From Pseudomonadota bacterium (lineage in GTDB: Bacteria; Myxococcota; Myxococcia; Myxococcales; Anaeromyxobacteraceae), in NCBI GenBank assembly GCA_023428085.1, contig JAEYZK010000106.1, positions 1-57,641 on the forward strand: DNA of 57,641 bases, given 5' to 3'. The notes beneath the pieces are model-generated. The model was given only the letters and a program-made list of their open reading frames with translations, made no database searches and was not told the origin of the DNA. Below, in pieces: positions 33,236-42,535 of this stretch. Made by a program: the position numbers and the translations under genes. Position 1 is the first letter of the stretch, and every line of letters starts with the position of its first letter.

Positions 33236-35328
33236 GGGGATGATGAACCGCGGGACATGGATCGCCATCGCGGCCGCCGCCGCGGTCACGGCCGTCGTCG
33301 GGGTGCTCGCCCTCCAGGCGGCCCGGCGCGACCAGGCCGCCCTGGTGGCCGCGTTCGGGGACGAGCACCTGTCCCGGCTCCGGATCGCGATCCGCGAGAT
33401 CGAGTCGGAGCTGGCGTCGATGGGCCAGCACCTCGAGTTCGCCGCCCGGCTCGTCAGCACGCCGGAGTCGCCGCGCGGAGAGCGGCGCGAGCTGGAGGCG
33501 CTCCTCGCCGTGGTGCCCTCGTACGTCCTCATCGCCGTCTACGAGGGGCGCGCCGACCCGCGGAGCATCTCGAACGAACGGATCGTCGTCGGCACGGCGC
33601 AGGGCAAGCAGCTGGCGGGGCGGACGGCGCTCCGGCGGGCGCTCGCCGCGACCGCGCAGAAGGCGGTGGAGCGCCAGGGCATGGCCATCTCCGAGCCGCT
33701 CGGCGACGCCTCGGCCTCGTGGCTCCGCGCCTTCGCCATCCCCTTCGCCCGCGACGGGGCCGCGGGCGGAGCGCTGGTGGTCCTCGTGGACCAGCGGACC
33801 TGGTTCGAGCGGCTCCGCGTCGTCGCCCCCGGCGACGCGTCGAAGCTCGTGCTGTACGGGCCGCACGGCCGATCGACTCCGCTCACCGACTCCGCGATCG
33901 TCGCCGCCCTCGACGACGGCCGGCCCCCGCCCACGCTCGCGGCCGTCCTCGAGCGCATGCGCGTGGGCCACAGCGGGACGCTCGTCGTCCCGGGCGCGGA
34001 GGCGGACGCGCTCGGGATGGGGACGGCCGAGGCCGTCGCGGTGTTCGCGCCGATCCGGACGCAGGACGCCGGGCACTGGTCGGCGGCGCTCCTCGACTCC
34101 ACCGCGCCGCTCGAGGCGCAGGAGCGCGCGATCCTCCAGCGGACGATCGTGCTCGCCCTGACCTTCGCGGCGGCCTTCGGCGCCCTGGCCGTGTACCTCG
34201 TGCTGAACGCGCGCCGGACGATCGCCGTGCGGGAGCGGCTCCGCAACGCGGAGCAGGTCGCCCACCTGCGCGCGCAGGCGGAGAAGATCCTGGAGAACGC
34301 CCCCGTGGGCGTGCTCGCCCTCGACGAGCGGGACGGCATCTCCGGCGCGAACCGCGCCGCGCGCGAGAAGCTCCCTGCCGCAGGGCCCGGGCGCACGCTG
34401 GAGGAGGCGTTGCCCGAGGCGACGGCGGAGACGCTCCAGGCGCTCCGCGCGCTCGTCCGGGACGCCCGCGCGGCGGGCGCGGTGCGGCGCATCCTCGAGC
34501 CGCCCCTCACGCTCGGGCCGTCCGGGACCTTCTTCACCGTCCACGCGGTGCCGCTCGACCACCCCACCGCCGACCTGAGCCTGCTCGTCGTCCTCGAGGA
34601 CGTGACCGAGCTGCGCGCGCTCTCCTCGCAGCTCCTCCGGGCGGAGAAGCTCGCCACCGTCGGCGGGATCGCCGCGGGGATCGCGCACGAGGTGGGCACG
34701 CCCCTGGGCGTGATGCGGGGGCGCGCCGAGCTGCTCGTGCAGCGGCTCGGGCCGGGGCACCCGCAAGGCGAGAGCGCGCGGGTGATCGTGGAGGAGATCG
34801 ATCGGATCTCCCGCACCATCCGCGAGCTCCTCGACTTCTCGCGGACCTCCCGTGAGGTGGGCGGGGCGGTCGTCCTCGCGGAGGTGGCCCAGGAGGTGGC
34901 GGACCTGCTCTCGTTCGAGGCGCGGAAGCGGAAGCTCTCGGTCGGCGTGGAGGTCCCCGCGGCGCTCCCCGCGCTCGCCGCGAACCGTGACCAGCTCAAG
35001 CAGGTGCTCGTGAACCTGGTGCTGAACGCGCTGCACGCGAGCGCGCCGGGGGGGCGGGTGACGATCCGCGCCGAGGCGCGGTCCGGGGGCGTGTGCGTCC
35101 TCGACGTGGTGGACCAGGGCGCCGGCATCCCGGCGGACCTCCGCCACCGCGTGTTCGACCCCTTCTACACGACCAAGAAGCGGGGGAAGGGCACCGGCCT
35201 GGGGCTCGCGGTGGCCCTGCAGATCGTCCGGAACCACGGCGGCGAGATCGACCTCGAGAGCGCGGTCGGGCGCGGGACGCGGGTGCGGGTCACCTGGCCG
35301 CTCGCGGCCACGGGAAAGGAGCGGGGCG

Positions 35329-36696
<1,368 letters not shown>

Positions 36697-36735
36697 GCCG
36701 CGCGCCAGAGAGTTCGGGGACGGACCGAGGAGGAC

Positions 36736-37002
36736 GTGGTGCTGACATGGAAGGACCTGGACGCGCTGGAGCGCTGCGCGGAGCCGCTCGACGCTCCGCC
36801 GGAGGGCAGCGGGCGGGACGGCGACCGGATCGCCTCCTTCGAGCACATGGCCGCGCCGTATCGCCGGCTCCTGCGGAGCGCCCGCGAGCTCGTCGCCGCG
36901 GGGCGGAGCATCGGCCCGGAGCTGGAGGAGGAGCTCCGGCAGGGGTCGCGCGCGCTCGCCGGGCTGCGGCGGAAGCTCGGGTTCGCAGGGGCTGGGCGCT
37001 GA
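36736..37002 (+). CDS. Small hypothetical helical protein
   Basis: An 88-residue acidic-then-basic protein of no recognised family, read from GTG 36736 (a second GTG follows at 36739) with GAGGAG just upstream. It is predicted mainly helical: HMAAPYRRLLRSARELVAAG and ELEEELRQGSRALAGLRRKL form two amphipathic stretches. No cysteines, signal peptide or membrane segment. It follows the response regulator by 39 bases and is the last gene before a strong hairpin, so it probably belongs to the trehalose/two-component operon. Reality is supported by codon bias and the ribosome site. Confidence 0.6.
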   Translation: MVLTWKDLDALERCAEPLDAPPEGSGRDGDRIASFEHMAAPYRRLLRSARELVAAGRSIGPELEEELRQGSRALAGLRRKLGFAGAGR

Positions 37003-37003
37003 T

Positions 37004-37026
37004 CGCGCGTCCGCCCCGGACGCGCG
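37004..37026 (+). terminator. Perfect 10-bp hairpin ending the trehalose/two-component operon
   Basis: CGCGCGTCCG-CCC-CGGACGCGCG begins 2 bases after the stop codon of the small hypothetical gene. It is the longest perfect short-loop stem I noted in the window. No T-run follows, so it may act as an RNA 3' end stabiliser or need Rho. Confidence 0.6.
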
Positions 37027-37100
37027 GAGCGCTTGCCGGAACGCACCGCCCGTGCGAGGGTTCGCCGTCGCGCCTTCCCCCGTGTGACGAGGAGACCCCC

Positions 37101-38987
37101 ATGTCGAAGAGATCCCTCCGCGTGCTGGTGACAACGTTCGCATTCTCGAGCGCGCTCCTGCTCGCGAGCGCGGCCCAGGCGGCGACGACGCGCGTCATGC
37201 CGCTCGGCGACTCCATCACCGGCTCGCCCGGTTGCTGGCGCGCGTTGCTCTGGAGCAGGCTCCAGGCCGCCGGCATCACCGAGGTCGACATGGTCGGCAC
37301 GCTGCCGGCCCAGGGCTGCGGCGCTCCTCATGACGGTGACAACGAGGGCCACGGCGGGATCCTCGCCACCAACATGGCGAGCGCGAACCAGCTCCCGCCG
37401 TGGCTCGCGGCCACGACCCCCGACGTCGTGATGATGCACCTCGGCACCAACGACGTCTGGAGCGCCCGGACGAACCAGCAGCTCCTCGGCGCGTTCACGA
37501 CGCTGGTGAACCAGATGCGGGCGCAGAACCCGTACATGAAGATCCTGGTGGCGCAGATCATCCCGATGGACGCGCGCGCCTGCGCCGCGTGCGCGCAGCG
37601 CGTGATCGACCTCAACGCCGCGATCCCCGCCTGGGCGGCCGGGCTGAGCACGCCTCAGTCGCCCATCACCGTCGTCGATCAGTGGACCGGCTTCGACACC
37701 GTCACCGACACGGGCGACGGCGTGCACCCGAACGACGCCGGCAACCGGAAGATCGCGGAGCGCTGGTACCCGGCGCTGGTCGCCGCGTCGACCGGCGCGC
37801 CGACGCCCAGCTTCACCCTCTCGGCGAGCCCCGCGTCGCAGACCCTCGCGCTCGCCGTGAACGCGGGGGGGAGCGTCAGCAGCACGATCACCGCGACCCC
37901 GGTCGCGGGGTTCACGGGCGACGTCACCCTGGGCGCGAGCACCCCCGCGGGCGCGAGCATCGGCTTCAGCTCGAACCCCATGAGCGGGACCAGCGTCATG
38001 ACGATCACGGTGCCCGCCAACATGGCGGCGGGCACGTACGCCGTGACGGTCACCGGCGCGAGCGGGGCCCTGACGCGCACCACCACCGTGACCCTGACGG
38101 TCGAGCGGATCGTCCAGGACGACTACGCCCTCTCGCTCACGCCGGCGAGCCTCTCGCTGCCGCAGGGGACCAGCCGGACGGTGTCCGTCGGGATCTCCCG
38201 GAGGCAGGGGTTCACGGGATCGGTGCCGCTCGCCACGAGCGGCCTGCCCGCGGGCGTCACCGCCAGCTTCAGCCCGAACCCGGCGACGGGCGCCACGAGC
38301 ACGCTGACCCTCACTGCGTCGGGCGGCGCGGCCCCCGGGACGGCCAGCGTGAACGTCGCCGGGACCGGCGGCGCGGCGGGCCGGGCGGCGACGCTGGCCC
38401 TCACGGTGAGCGCGACGGCCTCGACCTTCACGCTGAGCGCCTCGCCCGCGACCGTCACGGCCGCCCAGGGCGGGAGCGGGGGCACGACCATCGCCATCGC
38501 GCGCACGAACTACACGGGCGCGATCGGCTTCTCCGCGAGCGGGTTGCCCCCCGGCGTCTCCGCGGCGTTCAGCCCCGTCTCCACCACCGCGAACGCCAGC
38601 ACGCTCACCCTGGTCGCCTCCGGCGCGGCCGAGCCCGGCCCGGCCACGGTCACGATCACCGGGACCGGGGCGGAGGGCAGCCCGAGCCGCACGGTCACGG
38701 TGAGCCTCACGGTCACCGCGGGCGGCGGGTCCGAGACCGCGCCGTGCGCGGACGCGATCCCCTTCACCGGCAACACCGGCAACTTCAACACGACCGGCGC
38801 GGTGTGCTTCCGGACCGCGGCCGCGGTCCATGGCTGGGGCTGCTACAACATGGACGGCCGCACGGTCCGGGTGAACGGCGTCGCGGTCGCATGCGGGGCG
38901 GCGCTGCCCACGCCGTGGCCGGACGGGTCCACGTACTTCGCGGCGACCGCCGGCACCTATCCATGGGCAGGCATCTACGCATGGTGA
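37101..38987 (+). CDS. Secreted SGNH/GDSL esterase with three Ig-like domains
   Basis: A 628-residue exported protein with a signal peptide ending ASAAQA (about residue 27). The SGNH hydrolase domain (28-230) has block I PLGDSIT (Ser38), block II Gly in GHGG (about 84), block III LGTND (Asn117) and block V DGVHP (Asp206, His209), so the catalytic set is complete. Such enzymes include acetylxylan and other carbohydrate esterases. Three about 95-residue Ig-like repeats follow, each with FTLSASPA-type openings. A Cys-containing C-terminal domain (about 545-628) ends with HGWGCYNMDG and may bind carbohydrate. The start ATG 37101 follows GAGGAGA. It stands alone between a hairpin and the convergent Mrp operon. 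Removal of O-acetyl groups from polysaccharide is the likely role. Confidence 0.86.
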   Translation: MSKRSLRVLVTTFAFSSALLLASAAQAATTRVMPLGDSITGSPGCWRALLWSRLQAAGITEVDMVGTLPAQGCGAPHDGDNEGHGGILATNMASANQLPPWLAATTPDVVMMHLGTNDVWSARTNQQLLGAFTTLVNQMRAQNPYMKILVAQIIPMDARACAACAQRVIDLNAAIPAWAAGLSTPQSPITVVDQWTGFDTVTDTGDGVHPNDAGNRKIAERWYPALVAASTGAPTPSFTLSASPASQTLALAVNAGGSVSSTITATPVAGFTGDVTLGASTPAGASIGFSSNPMSGTSVMTITVPANMAAGTYAVTVTGASGALTRTTTVTLTVERIVQDDYALSLTPASLSLPQGTSRTVSVGISRRQGFTGSVPLATSGLPAGVTASFSPNPATGATSTLTLTASGGAAPGTASVNVAGTGGAAGRAATLALTVSATASTFTLSASPATVTAAQGGSGGTTIAIARTNYTGAIGFSASGLPPGVSAAFSPVSTTANASTLTLVASGAAEPGPATVTITGTGAEGSPSRTVTVSLTVTAGGGSETAPCADAIPFTGNTGNFNTTGAVCFRTAAAVHGWGCYNMDGRTVRVNGVAVACGAALPTPWPDGSTYFAATAGTYPWAGIYAW

Positions 38988-39033
38988 CGAGAGGCTGACG
39001 GCGGAGCGGCGAGCGCAGCGCGCCCGCCGCTCC

Positions 39034-39061
39034 CGAGCCGCGTGCCCGGCGGTACGGCTCG
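39034..39061. terminator. Possible two-way hairpin between esterase and mrpG
   Basis: CGAGCCG and CGGCTCG with a 14-base loop lie in the 157-base convergent gap between the esterase and mrpG stops. It is weak evidence for termination. Confidence 0.3.
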
Positions 39062-39144
39062 AGAGGGCCGAGGTGGAGGGCGCCTCGCGGCACCTCCCGG
39101 GGCCTGAGACGTTCGACACCGCTGCGGACCCCGGGGACGAACCC

Positions 39145-39522
39145 TCAATGCGGGGGCGTGGCGCGAGAGGGTTCCGGCGGTGGCGCGTCCACCGGGCGGA
39201 GCCCGCGCGCCCCCGCGTCCTCGACCGTGGTCCCTGGCGCGAGCGGCACCTCGCGGACGTGCGCGCTTCGCGCGATGGCGTGCGCCGCGACCGGCGAGGT
39301 GAGGAGGAAGAAGCCGGCGATGAGGACCGCGCGGATCGTCACGGCCCCGTCGCGATGGGCGAGCGCCACGCCGCACATGACCAGGAGGACGCCGACGGTC
39401 GTCGCCTTGGTGGCCGCCTGCATCCGCGTGAAGAGGTCCGGCATCCGCGCCACCCCGAGCGCCGCGACGAACATGAAGGCCGCGCCGGCGAGGACGGCCG
39501 CGGAGGCGAGCGCGGTCGTCAC
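39145..39522 (-). CDS. mrpG: Na+/H+ antiporter subunit G
   Basis: A 125-residue membrane subunit of the Mrp (Mnh/Pha) cation/proton antiporter. Three hydrophobic segments in the first 90 residues carry the MnhG signature GVARMPDLFTRMQAATKATT. The last 35 residues are a polar Pro-rich tail. The start is GTG 39522, whose bases overlap the mrpF stop (GTGA). It is the last gene of the seven-gene operon. Confidence 0.92.
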   Translation of the reverse strand: MTTALASAAVLAGAAFMFVAALGVARMPDLFTRMQAATKATTVGVLLVMCGVALAHRDGAVTIRAVLIAGFFLLTSPVAAHAIARSAHVREVPLAPGTTVEDAGARGLRPVDAPPPEPSRATPPH

Positions 39523-39794
39523 GCACGCCTCCGCGCGATGAAGGTTGCGAAGGCCACGGTGCCGAGGAACGCGACCAGCGCCAGGACGGTCGCGACGCGG
39601 AGCGAGGGGCGCGAGCCGGTGGCGATGGCCTGGAGACCGATCGCGCCCACGGTGAGCGCCGACATGAGGTCGAGCGCGACGACACGATCCGCCGAGCTCG
39701 GCCCGCGGACGAGGCGGAAGAAGGCCAGCAGGAACGCGCCGCCGACGAGGGCGCCAGCGGCGTGGACGACCGCGGGCGGGAGGAGCGGGGTCAT
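39519..39794 (-). CDS. mrpF: Na+/H+ antiporter subunit F
   Basis: A 91-residue membrane subunit of the Mrp complex with three hydrophobic helices. The central stretch FFRLVRGPSSADRVVALDL matches the MnhF/PhaF family, including the Arg-Gly-Pro and Asp-Arg residues. The ATG 39794 overlaps the mrpE stop by 4 bases. Length and order are normal for the family. Confidence 0.93.
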   Translation of the reverse strand: MTPLLPPAVVHAAGALVGGAFLLAFFRLVRGPSSADRVVALDLMSALTVGAIGLQAIATGSRPSLRVATVLALVAFLGTVAFATFIARRRA

Positions 39795-40255
39795 CGGGCC
39801 AGCTCCAGGATCCGGCGCTCGAACCCATGCTTGATCTCGTGGCGGACACGGTCGGCGTCGGCGGCGAACATCGCGTGGACGAGGAGCGTCCTGCGGTCGG
39901 TCGAGACGTCGAGGGCGAGGGTGCCGGGCGTGAGCGTGATGAGGATCGCGAGGAGCGTGATCTGACCTTCGGTCCGGACGTCCAGGGGCACGGCCACGAT
40001 CGCGGGCCGCATGCGGGGGCGCGGCGTCAGCACGTCGCGCGCCACCCGCAGGGCGCTCACGAACACCTCCTTGAAGAAGTAGGCGGCGAACCGCAGGGCG
40101 GGGCCGGTCTTGCGGACCCGCGCGCGCTCGGTGGTCGAGAGGCGGAGCGCGACGTGGGCGAGGACGAGCCCGAGCACGAGGTTGCCGGCGGTGTATCGCT
40201 CGGTGAGCGCGGTCCAGATCCACGCGAGGAGCGCGTGCCAGAGCACGAGCGTCAT
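39791..40255 (-). CDS. mrpE: Na+/H+ antiporter subunit E
   Basis: A 154-residue subunit with N-terminal membrane helices and a cytoplasmic C-terminal domain. YFFKEVFVSALRVARDVLTP followed by ITLTPGTLALDVS is the typical MnhE pattern. The ATG 40255 overlaps the mrpD stop by 4 bases. The subunit helps assemble the complex; it does not carry the transport channel itself. Confidence 0.93.
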   Translation of the reverse strand: MTLVLWHALLAWIWTALTERYTAGNLVLGLVLAHVALRLSTTERARVRKTGPALRFAAYFFKEVFVSALRVARDVLTPRPRMRPAIVAVPLDVRTEGQITLLAILITLTPGTLALDVSTDRRTLLVHAMFAADADRVRHEIKHGFERRILELAR

Positions 40256-41748
40256 GGAGGGCCTCCCAGGACGGCTGCGACGTACGCGCGCGGGTCGAGG
40301 AGTTGCTCCGCCGCGCGCTGCGAGAGCGCGAAGAGGAGGCTCGGGACGAGGCTGATGAGCAGGGTGAGCGCTGCGAGGGCGGCGCTCGGGGCCAACCGCA
40401 GGACGAGCGCGCCGCGCGCCAGCGGTGCCGTGGGGACTCCTCCCGGGTTCGCCTTGGCGAAGACCTCGTTCCAGATCTTGGTCATGGAGTACAGCGTGAG
40501 GAGGCTCACGATCAGCGCCACCGTCACGACGACCCAGCGCCCCTCCTCGAGGCCGGCGCGCACGAGGAGCAGCTTCGCGTGGAAGCCGGAGAGCGGCGGG
40601 ATGCCGGCGAGCGAGAGCGCCGGGACGAGGAACAGCACCGAGAGCAGGGGCCTGTGCGCCCAGAGCCCGCCGGCGCGGGCCAGCTCCTCCGTCCCGCTGA
40701 CGCGGCCGATCACGCCCCCGAGCAGGAACAGGTTGGTCTTCACCAGGATGTGGTGCGCCACGTAGAAGATCGCCCCCGCGAGCGCGAGGGGCACGAACAG
40801 GCCGAGGCCGAGCAGCATGTAGCCGATCTGGCTCACGATGTGGAACGCCAGGATCCGGCGCACGTGCGACTGGGACGCGGCCCCGAGCACGCCGCTCACC
40901 ATGGTGGCGGTGGCGACGCCGACGATGAGCCCGTGGGTGAAGGACACGTCCTGGCGGAAGAGGAGCGTGAAGACCCTGATGAGCGCGTAGACGCCCACCT
41001 TCGTGAGGAGCCCCGCGAACAGCGCCGACACCGCCGCGGGAGGCGTGTGGTACGACGCCGGCAGCCAGAAGAAGACCGGGAAGACCGCCGCCTTGATGCC
41101 GAACGCCGCGAAGAAGAGGAGGGCCGCGGTCGTGACGAGCCCGGGATCGTCCGCCTGGGCGAGCCGGACCGAGAGGTCGGCCAGGTTGAGCGTCCCGGTG
41201 AGGCCGTAGAGGATCCCGGCGCCCGCGAGGAAGAGCGCGGACGAGATCAGGTTGAGGGCCACGTAGTGCAGGCCGCCCTTGACCTGCTCCCGGCGCCCTC
41301 CGAGCGTCAGGAGGACGAAGGATGCGATGAGCAGCACCTCGAACCAGACGTACAGGTTGAAGAGGTCTCCCGTGAGGAACGCGCCGCACACGCCGGCGAG
41401 GAGCACGTGCACGAGCGGGTGGTAGCCGAAGGCCTTCCGCGGGCGGTCCACGTCCTCGACGGACGAGACGAGGACCGCCACCCCGATGATCCCCGCGAGC
41501 AGGGCCATGAGCGCGCCGAGGCCGTCCGCCACGAGCGTGATGCCGAACGGCGCGGGCCAGCTGCCCACCTGGAGGGAGAGGATCCCGTCGCGATGCACCG
41601 CCGCGACCAGCGCGACCGTACCCGCGAGCAGGCCCACCCCCCCGGCGAGTGAGAGCACGGTCTGCGTGCGCCGGCTCCGCCAGGCCACGAAGGAGAGCGC
41701 CGCGGTGGTGAGCGGGATCAGGATGGGGAGGGCGACGAGGAGGTTCAT
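40252..41748 (-). CDS. mrpD: Na+/H+ antiporter subunit D
   Basis: A 498-residue, roughly 14-helix protein related to NuoM/NuoN of complex I, one of the two proton-pathway subunits of Mrp. Key membrane residues can be seen in YVWFEVLLIASF (Glu), FGIKAAVFPVFFWLPASYHTPP (Lys) and HHILVKTNLF (Lys). It starts at ATG 41748, overlapping the mrpC stop. Order A-B-C-D-E-F-G identifies it as MrpD rather than a stray NADH dehydrogenase subunit. Confidence 0.95.
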   Translation of the reverse strand: MNLLVALPILIPLTTAALSFVAWRSRRTQTVLSLAGGVGLLAGTVALVAAVHRDGILSLQVGSWPAPFGITLVADGLGALMALLAGIIGVAVLVSSVEDVDRPRKAFGYHPLVHVLLAGVCGAFLTGDLFNLYVWFEVLLIASFVLLTLGGRREQVKGGLHYVALNLISSALFLAGAGILYGLTGTLNLADLSVRLAQADDPGLVTTAALLFFAAFGIKAAVFPVFFWLPASYHTPPAAVSALFAGLLTKVGVYALIRVFTLLFRQDVSFTHGLIVGVATATMVSGVLGAASQSHVRRILAFHIVSQIGYMLLGLGLFVPLALAGAIFYVAHHILVKTNLFLLGGVIGRVSGTEELARAGGLWAHRPLLSVLFLVPALSLAGIPPLSGFHAKLLLVRAGLEEGRWVVVTVALIVSLLTLYSMTKIWNEVFAKANPGGVPTAPLARGALVLRLAPSAALAALTLLISLVPSLLFALSQRAAEQLLDPRAYVAAVLGGPP

Positions 41749-42089
41749 GGCTCGGGTGCATCGAAGCGGTCGACGTCGTCGGTGCCCGTCTCCTGGTGGG
41801 CCCGGTGGAGGAGGGCGATGGCGAAGGCGAGCACGCCGAAGCTGATGACGATCGCCGTGAGGACCAGCGCCTGTGGCAGCGGATCGGCGGAACCCCCCGG
41901 GGCGGCGCCCGCGCCCACGACCGGGGGCCGGCCGCGCACCACGCCCGCCGCGGAGAAGACGAGCAGGTTGGCGGCGTGCGAGAGCAGCGCGATCCCGACG
42001 AGCAGCTTCACGACGCTCCGGCGGAGCATCATGTAGACGCCGCTCGCGTAGAGCACGCCGACCACGAGGGCGAGCCAAGGTTCGGACAT
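41745..42089 (-). CDS. mrpC: Na+/H+ antiporter subunit C
   Basis: A 114-residue, three-helix NuoK-like subunit. SGVYMMLRRSVVKLLVGIALLSHAANLL followed by DPLPQALVLTAIVISFG is the MnhC signature. A Gly/Pro insertion (about 52-66) lengthens the loop before it. The ATG 42089 overlaps the mrpB stop, and its own stop overlaps mrpD. Confidence 0.94.
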   Translation of the reverse strand: MSEPWLALVVGVLYASGVYMMLRRSVVKLLVGIALLSHAANLLVFSAAGVVRGRPPVVGAGAAPGGSADPLPQALVLTAIVISFGVLAFAIALLHRAHQETGTDDVDRFDAPEP

Positions 42090-42535
42090 CAGGCCTCCGC
42101 CTCCGACAGGCTGAAGATGCCGTTGAGCGCCGTCCCGAGCACCACGAGGAACACCCCCGTGTCGAAGAGCACGGGCGTCCCGAGTGCCTTCAGCGGGCTG
42201 CCCGCCGGCAGCTCGATCCAGAGGCCGGTCATCGGCGGCGCCCCTGCCAGCGTGCTCGTCCAGACGGCGGCGAGCGCGACGACGAGCCCCAGGCCGGCGA
42301 GCGTCCGGGGATCGAGCCGCAGCGCGCGGCGCGCGGAGGCCACGCCGAACGCGATGGTGTGGAGCGTGAGGGCGCCGGACGCGACGAGGCCGCCCACGAA
42401 CCCGCCGCCCGGCTCGTCGTGTCCGGCGAGGAGCAGGTAGATCGCCAGCAGGAGGAGGAGCGGCTCGATCGCGCGCGCTGCGGCCTGGACGATGATCGAG
42501 CTCCCGCCCTGCGGGCCCTTCGCCGTGGTGGTCAT
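42089..42535 (-). CDS. mrpB: Na+/H+ antiporter subunit B
   Basis: A 148-residue, four-helix MnhB-type subunit. LLLAGHDEPGGGFVGGLVA is the hallmark sequence, and FDTGVFLVVLGTALN is the second conserved helix. The ATG 42535 overlaps the mrpA stop by 4 bases. Confidence 0.95.
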   Translation of the reverse strand: MTTTAKGPQGGSSIIVQAAARAIEPLLLLLAIYLLLAGHDEPGGGFVGGLVASGALTLHTIAFGVASARRALRLDPRTLAGLGLVVALAAVWTSTLAGAPPMTGLWIELPAGSPLKALGTPVLFDTGVFLVVLGTALNGIFSLSEAEA